This document shows, piece by piece, positions 8,978 through 16,550 of a stretch of 51,447 nt of DNA; positions within the stretch are counted from its first letter, which is position 1; each line of letters starts with the position of its first letter. A model generated the notes under the pieces. That model did no database searches and had not been told where the DNA came from. It saw only the letters and a program-made list of their open reading frames with translations. A program made the translations under genes and the position numbers. Source of the DNA: JAAYAY01 sp964429355 (GTDB taxonomy: Bacteria; Planctomycetota; Planctomycetia; Pirellulales; Thermoguttaceae); the NCBI GenBank assembly GCA_964429355.1, contig CAYSCH010000013.1:1-51447 (forward strand). Direction: 5' to 3'.

Positions 8978-10046
8978 TCAGGCTGGATCGAGCCGCTGTT
9001 CTTTTTCTTGATCCGACATGCGACGTTCCATGCAGCAGCCGGAGATCCACCATTGCGGCCGGTTCTTCCAGATTTCACGCGGTGTTTGGGTCTTGATATT
9101 GCCGACCGGAGGCATGGAACTGCACGTTCTCACATCCCCGTTCGATTGGACCTGAAACAGGCCGAGCGCGGCACAGGATGCCTTGTGCTCGTGGGCGGAG
9201 TGGAATTGGGTCGAGACCAGTAAGGCGGCCGGGTCACGAAAGTAGGCCTTCATGGCCTCGAGACTCCCCAGGGTGTTGGCGATCGAGAAGCCGTCTCGCT
9301 TCATCTGCAGCAATCGATCAACGGCTGCCACGGCCGCCTCCGGGTCGTCCGGCCAGTTCGAACTGTGTTTGTACCATTGCGGATTGTCGGCCGTGTTGTA
9401 GTTCTGCTCGATCGGTTGAAACAACACGTCCACGCCGTCCTGAGTGGCGAATCGGGCCACGTCCTCGAGCGAGCCGAGGTTATGCGACATGACCACCGTT
9501 TTTAGTCGAATGGCATAGCCAAGCCGGTGTGTCTTGCGGAGCCGAATCAGCGTGTCGATCGTCGACCTCGTGCGGTCGAAGAAGCCTTCGCGTCCGCGGA
9601 CACGGTCATGTGTCTCTCCCAGCCCGTCGAAGGAGAGGGTCACACGCCAAGGATTGGCGCGAGCAAGACGCTCGATCTTGGTCTGGTCCTTCCAGTAACC
9701 GNNNNNNNNNNCCGATTCGTGTGCCGTGTTCGACCAGATCGAGCGTGAACGGTTTCAGGAGCGCCTCCCCGCCGGTGAGTGTGATCTGGACGGGACCAAG
9801 CCAATTCCGAAAATTGGTCAGGGCGGCGACCCACTGGTCTGGTGTCGGTGAATCCTCCTGGCCGCGATTCTTCCAGATGTCGCAATGCACGCAGCGGGCG
9901 TTGCAGCGTTCGGTGAGGAGAAAGGTAATAGCCGTGGGACGGCAGAAGGAGACCAACCGCCCAGCAAAGGATAACCGGAGTCGGTTGTTGATGCCATCCG
10001 AAAGGCGTTTGCGGGCCCAACGAAGCCTGGTCGGTAACTGGATCAT
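8978..10046 (-). CDS. Radical-SAM enzyme with SPASM-like tail, split by a scaffold gap
   Basis: The two halves lie on either side of the N run at 9702-9711 and clearly form one gene. The upstream half starts MIQLPTRLRWARKRL (ATG at 10046, 8 bp after the preceding GT stop) and contains TAITFLLTERCNARCVHCDIW, the CxxxCxxC motif for the radical-SAM 4Fe-4S cluster, and the SAM-binding ITLTGGEALL. The downstream half continues with RVTLSFDGLGETHDRVRGREG and ends with a Cys-rich region (CAALGLFQVQSNGDVRTCSS ... GCCMERRM) like a SPASM/twitch auxiliary-cluster domain. Substrate is unknown. Its place among glycosyltransferases suggests a sugar or amino-acid moiety of the polysaccharide. A length divisible by three requires the true gap to be a multiple of 3. 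Confidence 0.88.
9702..9711. other. Scaffold gap (10 Ns) inside the radical-SAM gene
   Basis: Placeholder Ns, not a measured length. The coding frames on both sides belong to one radical-SAM protein and would be in frame for a gap that is a multiple of three. Confidence 0.95.
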
Positions 10047-10054
10047 GGTGCTGC

Positions 10055-11245
10055 TCAGGGCAATTTCGCTGCCTCGTAGGCCTCGAGGGTCAGACGGGCG
10101 ATGTTGTTCCAACTCAAAACGTCCCAGGCGAGCGCGGCGGCACTTTGGCCCATCTGCTGCGCCGCGATGGGATCGTTGACAACGTCGGCAATGGCAGCGG
10201 CAAGTGACGCCGGATTCTCCGGCTCAACGAGATGCGCTGTTACTCCGTCTTTCAACAGCTCAGAGAAAAGACCCAGGCGGCTGGCGATGATTGCCTTGCC
10301 GTAGGGAAGGGCGGTCATCAGGGCTCCACTTGCATCGATTTCGCGGTAGGGGAAGACGGCGGCGTGGCTGCGTGCGAAAAGGCCGGGAATGTCTTCGTCG
10401 GGGACGAACCCGAGTTGCCATTCGATGGAGTCGGCCACCCCCATTTCGCGAGCCAGAGACCGCAGGTCGTTTTCCAGGCCCCCGGGATTGCCCGCAATGA
10501 CAATCTGGACTCGTCGGCGCAATTCGTCAGGCAATTGGGCCAGGGCGCGGATCAGAATGTCGATTCCTTTGTAGGGCTTGATGGAGCCGAAAGCGAGGAA
10601 CACACAGCGGTCGGAGGGGGCTGACGTTGCATTCACCGGATCGGTCACGGCACGATCAAACACCCCGTGGGGAATCACGGCGATTCGGCCTTCGCCGATC
10701 CCTTTGGCGACGAGGGCTTGCTTGCCTGTCTGGGTGTGAACGATGAGCCGGTCGAACGCTCGCAGAATGGCCAGCCAACCAGCCTTTTGCAGGCGGGACG
10801 AGGGTGCGAGGAATGCGTTGGTGTCGTGTACGGTAAGTATGCAGGGCGCTATGGCACGGAGTTTCTTCAGGAAGTGCCGATCGATGGCGGGCACGACCGT
10901 CCATTGAAAATGGATTACGTCGGGTTGAAGGCGTCGCAGCGCCCGGCATAGAGTGGCCATGTTCCACGTGTGCTCCATCGCCTTGAGCCCCTTCTTCAAG
11001 GGTGGGACGGCCGAGAGCAGCGGGAGGCGTTCGGTGAGGCGATAGAAGTGCTCGCAGGTGTCGTAGGTGTTCGCTCCATGGCTTCCCTCCTCGCCGCGAC
11101 GGCGAAAGTAGTCCACCTCTCGGACCGGGCGAGTGACGAACGTCACTTCGCAGCCGGCGTCGACCAATCCGCGACACAGGTAATTGTCGTAGGGGATGGT
11201 GAACGCGGAGGGATCAAGCATTGCGACGTGCGTATTCGCGGCCAA
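10055..11245 (-). CDS. GT4-like glycosyltransferase
   Basis: 396 residues with a GT-B layout. The N-terminal domain begins HVAMLDPSAFTIPYDNYLCRGL and has VIHFQWTVVPAIDRHFLKKL and ILTVHDTNAF; the donor domain has VFLAFGSIKPYKGIDILIRAL, IVIAGNPGG, IEWQLGFVPDEDIPGLFARSHAAVFPYREIDASGALMTALPYGKAIIASRLG. The usual E-x7-E is reduced to EIDASGAL, as in a GT4 subgroup that has DASG in this place. It should add a sugar to the repeat unit. The gene is followed after 8 bp by the radical-SAM gene and preceded by a 140-bp gap, so a new promoter upstream is possible. Confidence 0.92.
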   Translation of the reverse strand: MAANTHVAMLDPSAFTIPYDNYLCRGLVDAGCEVTFVTRPVREVDYFRRRGEEGSHGANTYDTCEHFYRLTERLPLLSAVPPLKKGLKAMEHTWNMATLCRALRRLQPDVIHFQWTVVPAIDRHFLKKLRAIAPCILTVHDTNAFLAPSSRLQKAGWLAILRAFDRLIVHTQTGKQALVAKGIGEGRIAVIPHGVFDRAVTDPVNATSAPSDRCVFLAFGSIKPYKGIDILIRALAQLPDELRRRVQIVIAGNPGGLENDLRSLAREMGVADSIEWQLGFVPDEDIPGLFARSHAAVFPYREIDASGALMTALPYGKAIIASRLGLFSELLKDGVTAHLVEPENPASLAAAIADVVNDPIAAQQMGQSAAALAWDVLSWNNIARLTLEAYEAAKLP

Positions 11246-11385
11246 ATTGAGGTCCTATTTCTCGATCGCAGGAGAAGACGCCGTTGAAGAGATCCTGGAG
11301 TCGTCGCCTCCGGCAAGCACCGCCCGGGTCGTGTTGGCAACGAGTGTCTGTCGATTGTATGCCAGGATACACAGGCAGGTGTCCG

Positions 11386-12546
11386 TCACATTCGTGCTCC
11401 TGCCGACGGGTCGTATTCTGTCGCGGTCCAGCTTCGGCTGGCATTGCCCGACACCCAAACCCAGAATGCAACCCAGGCGGCCAGATTGAGGATGGCGAAC
11501 GACGCAGCCGCGGCAGTGAGGCGATTCTGTCCGGCCGTACGCGTTGTGATACCGAGAACGATGGTGCTGTACAGGAACAACTGCATCCAGAAGAGAAGAC
11601 TATAGAAGGGGCCATTCGCAATCGCGCTGGCGACAATCGCAACCAACAGCAGCCACGGAACGGCCAGGCGCATCATCTTGTGGGAAAGAAACTGCCACCA
11701 GATCCGGTTCCTCCAGGGAATCAACAGGGAGGGCAAGAGCGTCACGAGCTGAAAATTTCCTGAAAGCGTGCGGATCTTGCGACGGAATTCGGCTTGTGGC
11801 TCCGCGGGGAGCCGGTCAAGAGCAAGGGCCTGTGGATTGTGAGCGACACGATATCCCTGGAAGACGACCTGCATCGGCCAATACACATCGTCGAGTATGG
11901 TACCTGCGGGCACGCCGTGGAAGAGTTCGCGTCGCACGGCGCAGATGGCACCTGTTACACCGACGACTGAATCGAAGATCGCTTCGTTCCGGCGCAGCCA
12001 TTTCTCGTAGGTCCAGTAGAGCCCCACCCCCTGCAAAACACCCTCGTCGGTTTCCAGGACCAAGTCGCCACTGACAGCCCCCGTTTGTGAGTCGCAAAAG
12101 CTTTCCAAGAGCCGTTGTAGCGCGTCCTTCTGCCAATGCTGGCGGACGTCGGCAAAGGCCAGGATCTCAGAGTGGGCAGACTTGGCCCCTTCGGAAATGG
12201 CCGCTGCCTTGCCGCGATTCTCCGGAAGCTCCAGGACTCGCACACGGTGGTCTTCCCCCAGTTTCTCTGCCGACTCCCGGTTGCCTGGTCCGTCGAGGAC
12301 GAGAATAACCTCCCCCTCGACGCCGGCCGAGTCGATCTGCTGGAGCAGTTCCGCGACGCGTTCGGAAATGCGGGCTCCTTCGTTACGTGCGGCGATGACG
12401 AACGAAACCGACGCCGGAGCGGACTGCCTTTCCGCCTGCGCAGAGGGACGCAGGCGTGCCAACAGCCAGATCGCGACCGGATACAGGATGTAGGTATATC
12501 CGACGAGAAAAACGCAACTCCAGAAGATCCAGATTTCGAGAGGCAT
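11386..12546 (-). CDS. Membrane GT2-family glycosyltransferase
   Basis: 386 residues. One N-terminal membrane helix (about 5-30) is followed by a GT-A domain: VSFVIAARNEGARISERVAEL, VILVLDGPGNRES, VLELPENRGKAAAISEGAKSA, ILAFADVRQHW (the DxD position reads ADV), GAVSGDLVLE, GVTGAICAVRRELF, DDVYWPMQVVFQGYRV and RRKIRTLSGNFQ. About four helices follow at the C-terminus. This is the processive or poly-sugar-type GT2 layout with a membrane anchor. It probably makes a linkage of the polysaccharide repeat unit at the inner face of the membrane. The next gene downstream is 140 bp away and the upstream ligase gene 51 bp away. Confidence 0.92.
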   Translation of the reverse strand: MPLEIWIFWSCVFLVGYTYILYPVAIWLLARLRPSAQAERQSAPASVSFVIAARNEGARISERVAELLQQIDSAGVEGEVILVLDGPGNRESAEKLGEDHRVRVLELPENRGKAAAISEGAKSAHSEILAFADVRQHWQKDALQRLLESFCDSQTGAVSGDLVLETDEGVLQGVGLYWTYEKWLRRNEAIFDSVVGVTGAICAVRRELFHGVPAGTILDDVYWPMQVVFQGYRVAHNPQALALDRLPAEPQAEFRRKIRTLSGNFQLVTLLPSLLIPWRNRIWWQFLSHKMMRLAVPWLLLVAIVASAIANGPFYSLLFWMQLFLYSTIVLGITTRTAGQNRLTAAAASFAILNLAAWVAFWVWVSGNASRSWTATEYDPSAGARM

Positions 12547-12597
12547 CGTAGGAACCGGGGCGGCGTGCGGGATCTCCGCACGAAACTGGTTGCTGAG

Positions 12598-13884
12598 CTA
12601 CCAACGCACGAGCAACACAACCATAACCTTGCTCGCAAACAGGAATAGAACGCTCAAGCCAATGAATCTGGCAAACAGGGAAGTGAAAGGCAGCGTGTTC
12701 TCCATCGTGAAGCTCCGAGTGGCGATGGTAACCACAGCCAGCACGATGTAGGTGTTCATCAGGTACAGATGGTTCAGGGCCAGGATCGCCACCACGTAGG
12801 CGCCCACGAGCGCGAGTATCGCCGTCGGCATATTGCGAATCGCGGAGGAGGAAGTGTCGTCCGGGATATCTGGGGCACTCCGCATCAAGAAGGCCTTCCA
12901 AGCACCATACCCGAAGGCGCCGAGGAACATAGTGCCGCCGACAAAGCCCAACTCCGCAAAAGCCTGGAGAAAGGAGTTGTGGGCGGCTCTGCCGACTTCG
13001 GTGACGAATCCGTCAGGCCCCACTCCCAGCAGCGGATGCTGTTTGAGCATAACCATGGCACTTGTCCAGAACTGGAGCCGGCTCTGGCCGGTATCCTCCA
13101 GCACGGCTGAGCCGATCCCTGCCATCCGGGCCGTCGCAAGCTTCGCGGCGATGACCGGTAACAGGCAGGCTCCCCACAGCAGCCCCTTCTTTCCCCATCG
13201 CGACCACACGTAGATCGCCAGGCCGACCATGAGCGCCAGCAAACCGCCGCGGGAATCGGTCAGTTGCAGCACATACAAATCGACGCAAGCCATCGCGAGC
13301 CAGGCTCCTCTGGCAAGTACGAAATGTACCGCGGTAACGTAATGCAGCGAAAGAATCGCGCCCACTACGAGCAAGGCAGCCGTATCGTTGGGGTCGAAGC
13401 TCGCGCCGCCAAGCGAGGCAAGTCGCACGCCTCCGGAGACATGATAGACCCCACTTAGCCGAGAAGAATCACTGTCTCCGATCACAAAGAGTCCGTGATG
13501 AGCCAACAAGATAAGAAGTCCCTGCAGGAACAGGATGCCGGCGAATCCACGCAGATATCTCGACAACTTCTCTTTTGTGTCGAGAAGGCCCGTCAGAAGA
13601 AGATAGAGAAGTACCGGCTTGGCAAACCCGAGGGTAAACCCGATCGTCCCAAAGTTCACGACTTCGGAAAGAAACACGATGCCGGAGAGTCCGAGCACGC
13701 ACGCAGTGATGGGAGAGCTCTTAAGTGCGCGCTCGTCGAGTTGGCTTACCCAGGCGTTGAAGTAGAGCACCAGACAGGGGATAATCACAATCTGGAAAAG
13801 TGGCACACCCATCAACCCCGGAACCCACTCGTTGGGGCGAATGAAGTAGATAGCCGTTAAGAGAAGTAGGAAGAACTGAGCCAT
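12598..13884 (-). CDS. O-antigen ligase / Wzy-type polymerase
   Basis: About 428 residues, a polytopic membrane protein with some 11-12 helices. I start it at MAQFFLLLLTAIYFIRPNEWVPGL (ATG 13884); upstream codons are open to 14031 but include an 18-bp tandem repeat (TALLLQ twice) and no family signal. The O-antigen ligase (Wzy_C) region is seen as LTDSRGGLLALMVGLAIYVW and the periplasmic loop with RLQFWTSAMVMLKQHPLLGVGPDGF ... AHNSFLQAFAELGFVGG. Such proteins polymerise repeat units (Wzy) or ligate glycans to an acceptor on the periplasmic side. With Wzx and the initiating transferase present, a polymerase role is the better guess. Confidence 0.9.
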   Translation of the reverse strand: MAQFFLLLLTAIYFIRPNEWVPGLMGVPLFQIVIIPCLVLYFNAWVSQLDERALKSSPITACVLGLSGIVFLSEVVNFGTIGFTLGFAKPVLLYLLLTGLLDTKEKLSRYLRGFAGILFLQGLLILLAHHGLFVIGDSDSSRLSGVYHVSGGVRLASLGGASFDPNDTAALLVVGAILSLHYVTAVHFVLARGAWLAMACVDLYVLQLTDSRGGLLALMVGLAIYVWSRWGKKGLLWGACLLPVIAAKLATARMAGIGSAVLEDTGQSRLQFWTSAMVMLKQHPLLGVGPDGFVTEVGRAAHNSFLQAFAELGFVGGTMFLGAFGYGAWKAFLMRSAPDIPDDTSSSAIRNMPTAILALVGAYVVAILALNHLYLMNTYIVLAVVTIATRSFTMENTLPFTSLFARFIGLSVLFLFASKVMVVLLVRW

Positions 13885-13907
13885 AACGGAAGTCACCGGT
13901 GAAGCGG

Positions 13908-13947
13908 TCTGGAGCAAGAGGGCGGTCTGGAGCAAGAGGGCGGTCTG
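13908..13947. repeat. Tandem 18-bp repeat upstream of the polymerase gene
   Basis: GGCGGTCTGGAGCAAGAG occurs twice in tandem, followed by a third partial start GGCGGTCTG. It lies in the 275-bp gap between the capA-like gene and the polymerase gene, just before the start chosen for the latter. It may be a simple duplication with no function. Confidence 0.7.
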
Positions 13948-14159
13948 AACCCGAAGCATTCCACACTGGTCATGGCCGATCGCTAAAATGCTGCCGCCTG
14001 CACAAAGGGTGTCTTCGGCGGGACTCTCCATGAATCAGGAAGCCGGCCACCGGAACGAGAACCTCGAAACTGGATGGACACTCGGTTTCCAACAGGCGTG
14101 ACCAGGAAATTGCGGCTGTCATGGCTGTCTCGGCGGAACTTGTCGGGGGTTGCGGTTCC

Positions 14160-15560
14160 TTATGGTACGCGCCCAGGAAGGTCACTTGGCAGACGATTCA
14201 ACCGCTGCAGGTCTGTCATCGCTGTGAGAAGTAAAGTACGCATTTTACCTGTCGTGAACTGTGCGACGGCCTCGGGCACTGTGGAGGATTCCGCGATTTC
14301 CGACAGGAGACGTGCGGTGTGTTCCCCGGTTCTGCCATAAGCGGTGCGCAGACGTTCTGTGTTGGCTTGGCGGAAGGGTGACCTCAGTTGCAGTGCCATC
14401 TCGCGATCGATCGGTGGACTGCTATCAAGGAATGATTTCAGAAAAGCGAGTGTGTCGCGGAGAGTGCGATCCTTTTCGATCCAATGCAGAAAACCGTCAT
14501 CATTCAAACGAAAAGAGGTCCTTGCAACCGCAGCAAGAATCTCTGCCCTTGGTGATCCCGTCGCGATCTTCGGCAAACCATAATCCGTAATCACAAGCGG
14601 GACGACCTCGGCGCGCAGTATGCCAGTCAGATTGACGAAAACCTTCAATGCGTAAGAACGATTCGTCCAAGGGTGGCCCTCCCGCAAGTAAGCGTCCGGA
14701 GGAAAGATGAAGTTGCCCAATCCATGCGAGATGATGCTCTTGTTCCATACTTCGACGCCCATGAGCAAATGAGCGTGATGACACAGTACCAGATCGGCGC
14801 CCGCCTCCGCATAGTTGCGAGCGCGGTCGCGGTAGCTGATCGGGGGATGGAACGCAAATTCATAACCCCAGTGTAATTGAACTATGATTAGATCTACTTG
14901 TGGGCGCAGACGCCGAATGTCCTCAAGGATGCGGCCGTCCTCGGCAGAAAGGGGCGCTTGGTTCTCTGATTCGTCCGCCTCAATCCGATAGTTGTCACAA
15001 TAGCCAAGCACCGCGATGTTCAAGCCGGCGACCTCGATCCGAGAGGGCGATTGTGATTGCGCGGAATAGCTTCCTGCGCCACAGTGATGAATCCCGTACT
15101 CATCCAGTAACTTGCAGCAATCGAGGAGGCCGGAGATGCGGCAGTCACGCGCATGGTTGTTGGCGAGAGTGACGACATCCATTCTAGCCGCGACCAGTAG
15201 CGAAACGGCGTCGGGGGATGCCCTGAGAAGGCTTCCGATGGATTGGCCCGATTTTTGGGCGTCGGTCAATGGGGTTTCCAGATTTCCGATGCGAAGATCA
15301 CTGTCCGCCACAATCGGGTCCACCAGCGTCACGAACTGCTCAATTTCTGCAGGGATGCCACCGCCGCGTGGGGCGAATGCCATATCTCCCACAGCCGTCA
15401 GCGACGCGGATGGCACGCCATCCTGGACGAACAGACACTCCATTTGTCTGGCAAAGCTGAGGGACGACAATCGCATCAGTTCGAACTTCCTCCGGAAACG
15501 CCAGGGCAGGAAGTTACTAAACGAAGCTGTGGTTTCGCACTTCATCATGATCATGGCCAC
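14160..15560 (-). CDS. CapA-family (PGA_cap) metallophosphatase-like protein
   Basis: 466 residues with the CapA/PgsA metallophosphatase-like motifs: LTAVGDMAFAPRGGG (about 54-68), DLRIGNLETPLT, DVVTLANNHARDC, VAGLNIAVLGYCDNY, DLIIVQLHWGYEFAFHPP, DLVLCHHAHLLMGVEVWNKSIISHGLGNFIF. Members take part in making or exporting capsules, the best known being poly-gamma-glutamate, where a ligase joins amino acids. There is no signal peptide here. The start is uncertain: the ATG at 15560 overlaps the upstream gene by 44 bp, and an internal ATG at 15476 (MRLSSLSFAR) avoids the overlap. The neighbours (a carboxyethyl-amino-acid synthase-like and an AsnB-like enzyme) fit a role in handling an amino-acid substituent. 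Confidence 0.9.
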   Translation of the reverse strand: MAMIMMKCETTASFSNFLPWRFRRKFELMRLSSLSFARQMECLFVQDGVPSASLTAVGDMAFAPRGGGIPAEIEQFVTLVDPIVADSDLRIGNLETPLTDAQKSGQSIGSLLRASPDAVSLLVAARMDVVTLANNHARDCRISGLLDCCKLLDEYGIHHCGAGSYSAQSQSPSRIEVAGLNIAVLGYCDNYRIEADESENQAPLSAEDGRILEDIRRLRPQVDLIIVQLHWGYEFAFHPPISYRDRARNYAEAGADLVLCHHAHLLMGVEVWNKSIISHGLGNFIFPPDAYLREGHPWTNRSYALKVFVNLTGILRAEVVPLVITDYGLPKIATGSPRAEILAAVARTSFRLNDDGFLHWIEKDRTLRDTLAFLKSFLDSSPPIDREMALQLRSPFRQANTERLRTAYGRTGEHTARLLSEIAESSTVPEAVAQFTTGKMRTLLLTAMTDLQRLNRLPSDLPGRVP

Positions 15561-16539
15561 TCTTGCGTTGCCGACACGTTAATGCTCTGTTCTGAAACCT
15601 CAAAATGCGTTCATCTCGGATGGTCCCTTCTTCAATCACTGTGGCATTCCGAAGGCAAATACCGTGATTGAGTTCGACGATCTGGTCGACGTACAATGCA
15701 ACCACTTTACTGATGGCGTCCGTCGCTGAAAGAGGGAAGAGGGCTGGAACGTGGTCGACAGCGTAATGGAGAATTTCCTCACACATGTAAATCGGATCGC
15801 CGATCGTGGTCGACTTACTTGATTCGATTCCCATGTGAGAGTCACAACTAATGTCAATGATCATCGAACCTGGTCGCATTCTCTTGAGGTCTTCGAAGTA
15901 GAGAATATGGTCAGTACGAGTGACGTCCCACAGGACAGCATTCACAACAATGTCGAACCGTTTGACTTCCTTTCGCAGCAGTTTCTCGGTAGCCCGACTG
16001 TAAACGGAAATCTTGGCTCCCAATCGTGACAGGATGTTGTAGGCCCCTCGACCGCAGTTTCCCATTCCAATGATGGCGACGCGAAGTCCTTCGGGAAGGC
16101 GACCGAAATATCGCAACGCGTGAAGGACGGCTGCCTGCCCGGCGATTTCGTTGTTCTTCCAGAAACAATGCCGTCCATCGTCGAACATATCCTCCCAGGC
16201 AATTCCCGTCATATTGTGCTGGAGGAAGAAATCGGTGATCTCACGCCCCTGGACAGCGTGAAGCCATCCGAAGAAAGTCTGGCCCGAGGCAAATAGCTCG
16301 CGTTCAGCGGGTTCGGGGGCCTTTGGATTGCAGACGACCTCGCACCGGTAAACCTCGTGTTTTGGCTTGACGGCGCACCCGAGGGCTTGGTATTCGGCGT
16401 CAGAGACCCCCAAATGGACCGCGTAGCCTTCCTCGAAGACGAGTCTATCGCAGTTCTTGATCCGTCGAAGATCGCTAGGCAGGAGTGCTCGGCGTCCCTC
16501 ATTTTCTTTGCCGCTGATGACGAATCCGATGTTTCGCAT
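15517..16539 (-). CDS. N5-(carboxyethyl)ornithine synthase-like dehydrogenase
   Basis: About 340 residues of the alanine dehydrogenase/transhydrogenase superfamily. N-terminal features are MRNIGFVISGKENEGRRALL and LVFEEGYAVHLGVSDAEYQALGC; the middle has FFGWLHAVQGREITDFFL and GIAWEDMFDDGRHCFWKNNE; the Rossmann NAD(P)-binding motif GMGNCGRGAYNIL is at about 157-169, followed by FDIVVNAVLWDVTRTDHI and MIIDISCDSHMGIE. This combination fits the N5-(carboxyethyl)ornithine synthase group, which reductively condenses pyruvate with the side-chain amine of ornithine or lysine; an alanine dehydrogenase is longer. I use ATG 16539; ATG 16560 would overlap the AsnB-like gene by 10 bp. In an exopolysaccharide cluster it may supply an opine-like amino-acid substituent. 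Confidence 0.82.
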   Translation of the reverse strand: MRNIGFVISGKENEGRRALLPSDLRRIKNCDRLVFEEGYAVHLGVSDAEYQALGCAVKPKHEVYRCEVVCNPKAPEPAERELFASGQTFFGWLHAVQGREITDFFLQHNMTGIAWEDMFDDGRHCFWKNNEIAGQAAVLHALRYFGRLPEGLRVAIIGMGNCGRGAYNILSRLGAKISVYSRATEKLLRKEVKRFDIVVNAVLWDVTRTDHILYFEDLKRMRPGSMIIDISCDSHMGIESSKSTTIGDPIYMCEEILHYAVDHVPALFPLSATDAISKVVALYVDQIVELNHGICLRNATVIEEGTIRDERILRFQNRALTCRQRKSGHDHDEVRNHSFV

Positions 16540-16550
16540 TGCTTTAGATC

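Noticed and set aside
13908..13947. Tandem repeat considered as part of a CRISPR array
   Set aside because: Two direct copies without spacers; no cas genes anywhere in the window.
14032..14159. Possible upstream extension of the polymerase gene to 14031
   Set aside because: The extra residues contain the tandem repeat and no conserved sequence; membrane helices begin at MAQFFLLLL.
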